Positions 14,172-24,920 of a DNA stretch of 64,000 nt are shown here, in pieces. Positions within the stretch are counted from its first letter, which is position 1. Each line of letters starts with the position of its first letter. The notes below the pieces were generated by a model. The model saw only the letters and a list, made by a program, of their open reading frames with translations. It had not been told where the DNA came from and did no database searches. The stretch is from Crotophaga sulcirostris (taxonomy: Eukaryota > Chordata > Aves > Cuculiformes > Crotophagidae), in assembly GCA_013397455.1 (NCBI GenBank), contig VYZB01000521.1, positions 310,001 to 374,000 on the forward strand, read 5' to 3'. Position numbers and translations under genes: made by a program.

Positions 14172-14518
14172 GGGACACCTTATAGCAGCCTTACAGTACT
14201 TAAAGGGGGCCTACAGGAAAGATGAGGAGGGGCTCTTTATCAGGAGTGCAGGAATAGAACAAGGGGTAACTGTTTTAAGCTGAAAGAGGGAAGATTTAGA
14301 TTAGACATTAAGAAGAAAAATTTTCCTGTGAGGGTGAAGGGGCACTGGAACAGTTGCCCAGAGAAGTTGTGGATGTCCCTGGAGATGTTTGAGGACAAGC
14401 TGGATGAGGCTTTGTGCAACCTGATCTAGTAGTAGGTGTCCCTGCCCATCACAGGGGTGTTGGAACTGGATGATCTTTAAGGTCATGTCCAACCCAAACC
14501 ATTCTATGATTCTATGAT
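14172..14518 (+). mobile_element. CR1 LINE 3' end, second copy in the same orientation
   Basis: A second CR1 3' fragment lies only about 80 bp beyond the first and on the same strand. Recognisable CR1 blocks in order are a 'cttaaagggggcctacagga' type segment, 'agatttagattagacatta', a 'ttgcccagagaagttgtgg' segment, 'ggaactggatgatctttaag', and a tail with ATTCTATGATTCTATGAT ending at 14518. The coding part corresponds to the extreme C-terminus of the CR1 ORF2 protein but has lost its frame. It belongs to a different CR1 subfamily from the neighbour, because the 3'UTR-like sequence before the tail differs. The two were therefore probably independent insertions rather than a tandem duplication. 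Confidence 0.9.
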
Positions 14519-17500
14519 TTTCCTGAGCACCTTCCAGAAGACAGTTTTTCCAATTGCAGGATCATTCTCTGATCTCTCTACCCACCTTTCTGTCTCATAT
14601 TGTGTTCAGTCCCCAGGAGAGATTTCCATTTACATTAACTGATCGTCTGTACATTATGGATCTGAAAGCAGAAATTTTGTGCTCAGATTGCCAGCCTCTG
14701 TGCAGACACAAAAAAAAAAATGACAGCCTACTGCAACCTTTTACAAAGGTCCAGTACAAACAGTGGGGTTTTGTCCTGGGTCTCTGTAAATCAGCCCTTA
14801 AACACCTGTCTGAAGGTTCCCATATCCTTGCGTGCAGCACCAGGCAATATTCTGTCTTGTAGCAACTTTGTATCACAATATGGAAATTAGTATAATTATG
14901 TAATATGGAAATTTCCAGCAAGGGCGCCTATTCTCCTTACCTATGATAAGGCCTCTCTAGTTATACCATTTTACAGGCATGCTGTAGTTAATCTGAACCA
15001 TGAAGTGCAAAGCAGCTGATATTTTTGATCAAGGTATAAATTAGAATATCGAAATAAGAGCATTTTTCTTTCACTTAAAATATGTTTATTTCTGGGTTGC
15101 ATTAACAAGATTCTGCATTACAGTAAATAGTTTTTAACATATGAAGGACAACAAGGCAGTAGCTGTCTATCTGACTAATAATAGATTCTATAAGCTACAC
15201 CAGTAAGTTGAAAGTGTCCATCTGTTTACCAAGGCATGTTCCTCACATGGGATTTGCTCAAAATAAGAACTTTCTGTTCCAAAAGTGTGGTTACAGAAAT
15301 TAGATTGTTACTGAGAGCATGAAATACTGCCTTGCCATGACTTTCCCATTGGCTCCTGGTGACTGAAGAGACAGAAAACATGTCCTGCAAGACTGGGAAA
15401 ATGTCTTCAGGTCAGAACTTACCAGACCTCACTAATGTAACAGAGATGTTACGTTCTTCAAACAGAGAGAGAGGTTAAGACAAACACCAGCACCATGAGA
15501 GGCATCTGCAGAGCACTGTCAGTCTGTTGATTTAGACATCAAATTCTTCTCATCCGTTTGCAGTCTTCGGTCATATCACCACATAAACCCTCAGGACTGG
15601 GCTCACACGTAGGATATTGAAATCATTGCCCTTGTCATTTTTTAAATCTTCCTGTGTGAAACTTAATATAAAATCTGTGGGCAGCTCTCCTGATAATATA
15701 AATCTCGCTTGTATAAGCGGGGTCATCTGCTCAGCCCTCAACTGGGTACATTGCATCCTGCAAAAATTCTCATAACTTTTTCAGGTGGATATTTTCATGA
15801 TAGCTACTGGACAATTCCCATCATTTGAAACTGATGAAACAGAGCAAGTTGCCCCATAGACATACAGAGTTTGGAAACATTTGTTTGTTTGTTTGTTTTT
15901 AGAAAAGTCATCTGTGCTTCCATCATTATAAAAACTATCGCTTTTCTCCAAAGCTGCTGTTGATGCACTGGCACTCAGGGGTTTGAAAGAAAACATTTCA
16001 TACCTGGCTTTGCAATGAAAAGAGCATTGACCTTAAGAGACAAAGCATGTTAATGTTATTTGTCTGTATTCTCACTGTTACTCATTTTCTTTGCTTTTTA
16101 AGTGAAGTCTGTGCAGTTTCTCCATTACTTTTATTAATTATCATTAATTATTGTAGTGGCAGTTTTTGGTCTCATCTGGAAATCAGCCTTTCACAGCTCT
16201 GAACTTTGCACAAACACAAGTGGAGGAAATTCTGAATTCCTTGACATCACTGGCAATCTTGACATTAATTTTCATAAGGCCCATGATCTGAACCACAGTC
16301 TCCTTGCAGTGAAATGTGGACATGGTAAAAAATTGTGCTGTGCTTAATTCCAGCTGTGTCAATGGTAAACACATTTTTCATTGAGCGCTGAACTCAATAA
16401 GAAAATTGAAAAGTGTGATGCAGAAGGGGAAACACTGGACTAGAAACTGGGAAACCTTTATTTTGATTGTCTTGCTACTTTGGTCTATTTACCACTTGCA
16501 GAAGCTGATGTTAAGAACTGGAGACCAGGACCCTGTTGGGTGTCCAGCTTGGCTCTACCACAGACTTACCATGTCAACATGACCAAGTTTCACATTTATT
16601 GAACGACGATAATGTTTACATATTTCACAGTGGGACTAAGAGTTTGTAACGGTGTGGACCCTGTGTACTCCTACACCGATATAAGCTGTCTGCTTGCTCA
16701 CAAATATCCCAAATGAAAGGCTGCTGTTTTATGTTTGGATGATAGATGGGTCTGGTCTGGTCATGTTTTTGTTGGCGTTCACCTATTCAGTGTACATCAG
16801 TGAGAGCACTTTAATCTCAATGCTCTGTAATCTCCAAGTAAAATATGTGTTTTCTCTATCTGCAGGTTTTTCTAGGTTAAATATAAAAAATAGGTTAGTG
16901 TGACTAACTGCAGTGTAAATTACTGTTGTCTAGATTTAGACTTTTAAGAATTGAGTCTGGGAACTGTCTGTGGTTTCTTGACTTTGTCGAGCCACAGAGA
17001 AGGCAGGCTTGCATCATGCCCGATGACCACTGCCAGAACTATTTGAGTGGTTTCTTTGATATAATTAGAGCTTGCTTTTAGTTAATCACTTGCTATTTAA
17101 AGGTCCAGGAAAGAAACTGATTTACAACTCCTCTCAGACTTTGCATAAGGTTCAGGAAGGCCATGAACATATAGAAGGCAAGGCCATTGAAAAAAAGCAA
17201 AGTGAGGGTATCGGGATGTGCATTTTAAAAACACATCTATAAATTTTCCATCCAAAATTATATTTGTTATTCTTTGCAGTAGCGGCATGGCTGTGAGCTG
17301 CGTATTGAATGACTCTAGCGTCCTTGAACATAAAATTTTGTTGCGTAAATAATTTTCGAAAGTGTTTTCTTACGATGCTAGTGAATCTTTTTAATTATCC
17401 TGTCTCTACCCACCCTGTCTGATCTCAGATGCAGAGTTTTTTAAATCTCCACGAAGTGGTATGTTACGTCTCTAGCTGCATTCCCACAATTTCACATTTT

Positions 17501-20500
17501 CGTTTATTTTGTTAATTTGGCAGCAAACCAATCAGATTGGCCAGTTCTGGGAAACCAGATGGCTAGAAGTGCTCAAGGGTCCGTGAGTCACAAAACACTG
17601 GGCCTGGTTTGCCACAGATACATTCATGAGTTTGGCTCTTCCAACACAGCCAAACTTAGAGGACAAGTCACTGCCACTGCCTCCCCCAGCTTCAGAGATC
17701 ACCAGAGGACAGGTCAGCCACAGCTTTGGTCCTACCTGCCAGCTCTCTAGGTTTTTGGGTGTGCTTGGGTAGGTAACTGGACCCACTGCTGCTCTTTTTC
17801 ATTGGCACAACAGGAAGAATCAGGCTCCTTCACAGGCTCCTCTTCTGCTTTGGCTTATTGCAAGGGGTAAAGAACAGCCCAGAGCCCTCCTCAACCGGTA
17901 CATCTTGCTCCCATCATGGGAGTGCTGGACAAGGGTGTTCACCAGCCAATGGCACAAAAAAAATCAGGAGTCAAGCACAGTTCATGAATTTTCTATAAAA
18001 AACTAATAATAGAATTTATTGCGGAGTGCCAAATCCATTTTCCCTTCTTCTGGGAGCCATTCAATAAGCTCTGATGTAGAGCAAAACTGCTGTAGTTTAA
18101 TGCAGTGTTTTATGTGTCTTCCCTGCACTCTAACACCTGATTTTTGTTAATAGCCCAGCATGTATTTTCTTTTTCTTTCTAAATTATATTAATAGGCCTA
18201 AAATGCCCAATGACCTGGCATTTCCCTATAGAGGCTCGCTCCTTCTTCCCCAGGAGGAAGCTAGTATTTCCAGGAGCAGTTGCCTCTACAGATTTGTCAC
18301 CTGGATGGCCATGAGCTCAAGGTAAGATCAGGCCAGGTGGCATCCCTGCTGTGCCATCATGCCCACACAAACTACAGGGATGAAGGTGGGTTAACATCAC
18401 TCTTGCTCCACTGCCCCTGTGGGACACTACGTCCCCTGCCCTGACAGCACTAGGTGGGAAGGAGGACTCTCTAGCACCCTACATAGACTTGAGCCAACAT
18501 TTTGTTTTCTTCGAGTAAGCATTCCTCTTCAAGTCTGTGCTGGATGCCAAGGGTTGATGCTGTGAAAAGGGTCTGAGCAGAGGGTTTGCACAGTTTGGCG
18601 CTCTCTGCACCGTGAGAACCCAGGGGTAAGGACATGCTTGCTCTTTGCCGGATGAAATGCTCTTTCAAACATGATCACTTGTGAGGAAGGGATGCTACGT
18701 TTTACATGGCATTTGTAGCACTGAGCCTGGGGACTTGGGCTGCATTTGCATCATCTAAAGGCCTCAATCTGGGAAGCACTTTAAAAGAATAGGACTAGTG
18801 CAGAAGGTAGGATTTTCCAATGATTAGCGTCTATGTTTACACTCCTTTCACAGAACCACAGGGCTTTGTTAGTGCAGGTCCTTGGGCATGAAACTGAGCA
18901 AACCATGCCTGGAAATGAAAAATAACCCTACCTAAAATTAAAACCCCGTCCAAGAAATGAACCCACGGAGAAACAAACTCAGAACTGAGGTTGTCACAGT
19001 GGTTTTCATTCAGCCTTTTTTAACTGAGCCATTTCCACATTCATGATCATCTGGTCATTGGTATATTTTATGGGGGAAAAAAAAGGAAACATAAACTTTA
19101 GCAGAATATCAGAAGATATGCTTTTCAACAGAGTGATGCACTAGGATTATAAAACATTTTCCTTCCCAAGAGCAAATGGGCTTTAAAAGCAAGACTTGAC
19201 AATGCATTGAATATGACACACCATAATACTCCATGGCAAGAGGAGGGTTTCTGAGTGAAAACACCTTTCCTAGCTCACACGTGATTGTGGAAGATTTTGA
19301 AAGGCTTTAAGAAGCCATTGGTGCAGTAACCCCCATACACAGTTTCAAAAACAATCATCTCCATAACGCTGCAGGTAACACCCCCCAACACCCCGTGCCA
19401 AGATTTAGGCTGAACTGTTGTTCTTTACTGAGCAGAGAAGCTGTTAAACTTCTCGCAGCAACCCTTCGGCCGTGTAGCATCTCTCTGTGCCACTGGGTGA
19501 GCAATTGGATTTCTTTAGGAGGTGATAGTGATGGTTTCCAGCTCTTAACAACATCAGAAATTCCCGAAGAGCCAAATCAAAAGCTTTAGGAAATCAAGAG
19601 GAATTGACTTCACTGGTTTTTGGATCAGGCCTGTATGAGAGTTTTTTTGTTTCGACATTGCCTGAGACAAAGGGGAGTTGGTTTCTTGATAGTACAGCAC
19701 CCGATTGCAGGGTCTGCATCTTGTTTTTTTTAATTCAGAACAACTCTGCTTTTATTAGATTTGTGTTATCTCTTACTTTACTACAGTCTTTTTTTGCATT
19801 TTATAAATATCAATTCCCCAGACAGCCTCTTTTGTTTAGTAGTTTTCATCTATCACAGGCTTTTCTGTTTTCCTTTCCTCTGCTGTCCCACAGAGATGTC
19901 ATCCTCTGCCATCAAAAGCGAGAGCTTCTCAAAGGAAGCTCTTCAGCCCAGAGATGTAGGAGCAATATTTTTACTACGTATCATTTTTGTTTTCTTCTCT
20001 GTGTTCCTTCCCTTTCACTTTCTAACACTAGAGCTAGGCTCTGACTTCACTTACTTCCTTGGAGGGGACTGGAATGCTTTAAAAACTTGTTCACCAGCTT
20101 TTTTCTCCTGTCATCCATGGACAGATATTTTAGGCCATTCATTCATCATTGTACAGATGTTGAGGTACCAGAGTGCTTTATCAGATGCCATTCAAACACA
20201 GATACCTGTTCCCAGACAGCATGTGGCATTGTTACTGGTTTTTTTTTCATGGAATCACTTAAGCTACTTGTTTTCCTTTATGCTTTCCTTCATTTTCTCT
20301 ACCTTTTTTCTAGTTGTTTTTAGTGCAGATGAGTAATATGTGGAAGGCTGAAGCTGGTAGAAGGAGTTGTAGTGCTTCTTTTAAGCTGTACCCACTAACC
20401 AAGGCTCTTAATGCTAGTTTTCCAAATTGGATTGGTTTGGCTTAATATTATCGACCCATTCCAGATAAATTTTATGCTTCTCACACCCCTGTTTCTTGCA

Positions 20501-22838
20501 GTGAACCCAGTACTCTTCCAGAAAAAAATCAAGTGCTGCCTTTTACTTCTCACCATGACCTTTATAGGTCTGTGAACTTCATATTTGTTTCAGGTTGGTT
20601 TTCAGGGATATGGCAAACTCATACTATCAAATTAAAAAACAGACCAACACATGCAACACTTCTTTTTTTGTACGTCAAGTGTTTTTTTTTAACCTCAGTA
20701 TAACATCTTGTAATGTTCTGACTGTACCAAACTTTGATGACTTTCCATTAGATCTCAGTGGCATATAAGATAGTTGTTTTTATAAATGGAAAACTGTGTG
20801 TGTTGCTGCTGTACATGCTATACATTTTCACAACAGGCAGTGCCAAATATCTGTTATTAATTTCTCATAGACGCTAACTTGATATGGAAGTTCCACCCAA
20901 TAGTGATTCTCACGAGTGTTGGTCAGGAAAGAAATAACAAAGAGGGAAAGGTGTAAGTCTAAACCAAATGCTTTGAATATCTGTAAGCTGCTGACACCAG
21001 CATTCTTTACTGCCACAATATTTACACCTGAGTTTTGAGAAACCAGTTTAATCCATTGACTTAACTTTTATTTTAGGTTATAATTAGGGAGGACTCAAAA
21101 CTTCAGGAAGGACAAATATTTAAAGAGATATTTTGTTCTGAAATTCTCCCAGAGAACTACCAGGAACCAGGGCTGAAAAATAAACTTCACCTCCCATCCT
21201 AATATATGAGCAGAATCACAGAAAACTGAAAGTGCTGGTAGCATTGGGTTGCCTTCCCTAGAACCCAGCAATTGTGCGTGGGCAGAGAAGAGTTGTTGGG
21301 AGAGGACAATGTTTGGCTTGTGATGGTAAAAAAATGCAGCAACACTGAACTGGTTCTTTGTGGCTTGCTTTTCACATCTGGAAAGCAAGAGTGATGCATT
21401 ATGCTTTGAAGTTTACAGATGGGAAAAGACCAGATAAGTACTGAGTGTTATTTTTATCCCACACCTGAGTCTGCAATAGCAGCTCCAGATGCAGCTTCAG
21501 GAGGAATTATCCATCCTGCCAGCACCTGTGGATCCCTCTGCAGTTTATCTGAGGGGTTTTTTTTGGGAACCAGCATTTATTCCCATTGAATGTGTACATC
21601 TGTTGCCTTCAGTCCCTAACGAGGCAGGTCATAGCTAAAATATGCCCATATTTTTACTGGACTCAGGACTGCTCCACTGCTTCACCACAGGGAGCAAAGA
21701 ATTCTCATAGTGCTTCCAACAAGCTGTAATTTTAGGCTACAGCTGAGACGCAAAAACTAAGTGGGGAGGGGGAGGACAAAAGAAGCCCAATCCCATCTTC
21801 AGTGTTGGGGTTGGTGAAGAGGGGAGAAAAAGTGTTATTAGACTGATGCATTGTCTCTGTATAGCCTAGCTGGCTGTTCAGTCGTTCAATTTTTCTCAGT
21901 TAATCTTGGCAAGTGTTTTCTCTTCCTGGAAATGGTATAAGCGAACCTGCAGTTTATCTCTGCTCAGGTGGTCCTTCTCTCTCTGGAGCTGCAGACAAGA
22001 GAACATGAATCATTATAAGCGAAACAGGAGCAGATGTTCTGCATCAGGTTTAAACTAGTAGTGTGTGGTAGCTGCTTTATCTCAATTTCCTAAGTACTAT
22101 GTGTGTTTTGGGCAGCTTCTTACTCATTCTGTTTAACATTCCTGTCTTCCTCTGAAAATGTTTGCATCTCCCTCTGGTGCTCCCAGGCCTCCATGGGTTT
22201 GAAAGTTCAGCCTGAGCTCTAAAAGTATTGAGTGCAGCTTGCAAAAGCAATGCTAGAGGGGTTAAATGAAGAGCAGCCGAGGAGAGTGAGGAAAGAGCAG
22301 TGAGAGGCACAAGTGAAAAGAAGCTCAGGCAGAATGAAGATTTAAGTCTAACCTTAAAATAACTAGGATTACCTTGGACCCTGTATTGCATTAACCAGGA
22401 GCTGAGAGAACACAGTGGCGTTAATAAGGTGAGTTAGGAGACTTTAACCACTTTTGAAGAGTACTGGGAAGACGGGCTGAAGTTGGGGGCTTGCACTTGC
22501 ATGTGCATAAAGAGAGGCGATCGTGAGCTGGAAGAATAGAGCACCCAGGAGGACAGAAGAAGTTGAATGAAATTGCAGTTTGTTCCTGGAAGCAGTGAAA
22601 CCCACATACCGATTACCCCTGTGAGGAAAGTTTATTTTTAGACAAACAAAGCCACAGATAAAGTTAGGTCTTGGAGCAGGAAGAGGAGGGCTCTAAGAAC
22701 AGTAGGAAGAGTTGAGAAGAGGCTTTGTGAGATTTCCCTGCTTGTGCTATCTGGGATACACAGCAGCTAGAAAACACACCCCTGGATTACAGGAATGAAT
22801 ATAGGGTTGCAGACACCTGATCAAAAGTGTTTAAGTGA
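14519..22838 (+). other. CHST11 intron, central part; no gene seen
   Basis: I see no supportable exon or RNA gene here. Around 19.6-20.34 kb the + strand is strongly T- and CT-rich and keeps long but low-complexity open frames (the longest at 19761-20336). Their translation is a run of F, L, S and C typical of pyrimidine-rich intron sequence, so they are not annotated as genes. A short (TTTG)n run lies at 15880-15900. The remainder looks like ordinary single-copy avian intron. Confidence 0.6.
15880..15900. repeat. (TTTG)n short tetranucleotide repeat
   Basis: About five TTTG-type units ending in a T run. A simple sequence of this kind may be length-variable. Confidence 0.8.
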
Positions 22839-22927
22839 GGAGGTATTGATAGCCAAGCAGTCAATTCCCCTATAAGTACATTTCCAAGACTGTAATACCA
22901 AAAAGCAGCACAGTGGATGCAAACCGC
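22839..22927 (+). repeat. 89-bp dispersed direct repeat, copy A
   Basis: This segment begins GGAGGTATTGATAGCCAAGC and recurs at 24002-24090 in the same orientation, 1163 bp downstream. Counting by eye there are 9 mismatches and no indel over 89 positions (about 90% identity). Similarity stops abruptly at both ends. I do not recognise the unit as CR1. It could be a local segmental duplication, or two copies of a short interspersed repeat. Confidence 0.85.
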
Positions 22928-24001
22928 CTAAAGGACCTTCACATGGTGATCTGCTCCTGCTACTATTAAACTCCAGAAGGGATTTAGAAACAGCAGGATA
23001 AGAAGACTTTCATGAAATCAGTTTTATATTTGAAATGCAAAACTAAAAGGGTTTGAGAGCAGTTGGATGCCGTTGTTAATCTCTAGGTCAGCTGTGCTGA
23101 TGCATCGCATAAAAGGCAGGATACGATCAAAGAGCAAAATCCACTGTTAATTATCAGCATGTTTGTAGGAGACATTTGTGCCATGGAGGCCCTCCTGTGA
23201 GGTGAAGGGCACAGTGGTGCTTGACAGCTCGCTCTGTCTTGTGAAGACAGGTTCTGCAGCAGGCAACACTGCGTGTTGGAGGAGGAACTGTTAGCTTTTC
23301 ATTCATGGATCCAGTGGGTGGAAATTACTGCACAGAGAATCTAAAATGACAGCTCTCTTAGCTGGAAACTGTAATTTAGGTTTGCTTCTCCTGTCAGGAA
23401 CATCAGCTGTTCCAGCACTTTGTGAACTTGTCACTTTTCCCAACCCCTAAATCCATGTCACCTGGCAGCTCGGAAGAAGGACAACCTCTGTTCAATAAAC
23501 CAGAACAGCGTCAACTCCTATTGTTTCTCAGGAGCCATCAGGTGCTTCTGCTGCCTTGAGTGAAATTATCAGAGAGGTGACAGCGGTTCCCAGGTATTGA
23601 CTGGCTATGGAGACCATGGAAGCTTCTCAGACCACCATCCTAAACAAGATCAGTGCCAGTGCAAGCTTCCTCTCCACTGTGCTGCTGGATTTGTTTCAGT
23701 CGCACCTACTTAGGTGTAAGAATGTCTCTCAGTGCTTTGGTACTGCCTGGAAGCACCCGTGCACCCTGGTCTGTGACCAACATAAGACGGCGTGCCATCT
23801 GCATGCTTAACACTGGGGTATGGGCAAGGAGGGAAAAATGTGTATACATCTGTATATATATAGGGAGATACATGGGTTCCCACCTAGACTACTTATGTTA
23901 TTTGTAATCAAAGAGAAACTAAATAGCTTTTGAAAATTAAAAGCCCTGAGAACAGTAACAGGCTGGTGTAGGCAGGCAAGCAGAAGAAGCCAGTGGTAGC
24001 T

Positions 24002-24090
24002 GGAGGTATTGATAGCCAAGCAGTCAGTTCCCTGGTAAGTACATTTCCAAGGCTGTAATGCCAAAAAGCAGCACGGTGGATGGAAACTGC
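24002..24090 (+). repeat. 89-bp dispersed direct repeat, copy B
   Basis: The partner of copy A at 22839-22927, in the same orientation and ungapped. Copy B carries G where copy A carries A at four positions (for example CCAAGGCTG against CCAAGACTG, and AATGCC against AATACC). This would fit partial decay of copy A by CpG-type or other transitions, or simply drift. Copy B abuts the left edge of the CpG-richer block that starts at about 24090. Confidence 0.85.
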
Positions 24091-24535
24091 GAGGCTCTAC
24101 ATTTTACCCGTGCTAAAGGAAGGCTGCGTTTGTGAGCAGCTGAAGGCAAAGCGCACACCTCTGCCACGCAGGGAACCCCGTGGGAGGTGGAACAGCGCTG
24201 GCCCTGTGTGGGGGACAGAGCCGTCCTGTTCCCCACTGTGCAGGAGAGGGCACGTTTCCATCGAGTGCACGCTCTTGGCTCCCCTCGCCTGCACAGCTGA
24301 ATGCCTCGACTCACTCCTGGCTTTCAGTCTAGTGTCCCTTTGGGCCAGTGGGCTGCAGGTTGGCACCTCTGCTGGCTGCGGGTTGGCACCTCTCCGCTGC
24401 TCGCCTTGCCCTGCTGCTCAGGGGTATCTCCCCAGCCTCTCAATGCCCTCCATGCTCACAGATGCCATGAACGCCTGCAGTCAGCTCAGGGACAGCAAGG
24501 ACCTCGCCTTGAGGAATTTTGCAAGAGCTAGCTGA
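24090..24535. promoter_or_regulatory. Small GC- and CpG-richer block inside the intron
   Basis: This block stands out from the AT-rich intron around it. By hand count there are about 13 CpG dinucleotides between 24089 and 24310, and several more up to about 24510. The first 220 bp would roughly meet the lenient CpG-island rule (over 200 bp, GC above 50%, observed/expected CpG above 0.6). It contains a 23-25 bp tandem duplication at 24351-24398 (units starting GGCTGC and sharing GGTTGGCACCTCT). An open frame on the + strand, 24080-24535, encodes 151 residues with no recognised domain. GC-rich sequence favours open frames by chance, so it is not called a gene. Regulatory function is only a possibility. 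Confidence 0.3.
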
Positions 24536-24609
24536 AAACTTGATCCCAGAGCTCCTTTTTCTTCTGATCTTTGCTGGCATGCTCAAGCTGCAGGTGGGAC
24601 AGGGCAGAT

Positions 24610-24920
24610 CACAGTATTACAAGGTTGGAAAGGACCTCTGAGATCATTGAGTCCAACCTATAGCCTAACACTAACACCAAACCATCTCCTAAACCATGGC
24701 ACTGAGTGCCTCATCCAATCTCCTCTTAAACACCTTCAGGGTTGGCGACTCCACCACCTCCCTGGGCAGCACATTCCAATGGCTAACTACCCTTTCAGTG
24801 AAGAACTTTTTCCTAATATCAAGCCTAAACTTTCCCTGACGCAGCTTGAGTCCATGTCCTCTAGTTCTGTCACTGGTAACCTGAGAAAAGACACCAACCC
24901 CTGCCTGACTATGAAGACAA
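24610..24920 (-). mobile_element. CR1 LINE 3' fragment, reverse strand
   Basis: Read on the - strand this is a CR1 3' end. On the + strand it shows the diagnostic 'aaggttggaaaggacctctg' segment, then 'gagatcattgagtccaacct', 'ggcactgagtgcctcatcca', a 'ccaccacctccctgggcagc' segment, and a 'tttcctaatatcaagcctaa' segment. These correspond to the 3'UTR and the last part of ORF2. The 3' tail microsatellite is degraded, with only 'cacagtattacaagg' remaining. The element is 5'-truncated at about 24920 and its coding frame is broken. Confidence 0.9.

Noticed and set aside
19761..20336. 191-codon open frame on the + strand, with overlapping frames at 19604-20044 and 20087-20323
   Set aside because: The region is pyrimidine-rich and three overlapping frames give F/L/S/C-rich translations with no domain. 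This is expected from low-complexity intron sequence that contains few stop-like purine words.
24080..24535. 151-codon open frame on the + strand
   Set aside because: It lies in GC-richer sequence where stops are rare, has comparable open frames on the other strand and contains a tandem duplication. No recognised family and no start context favours it. Kept only as a CpG-block observation.
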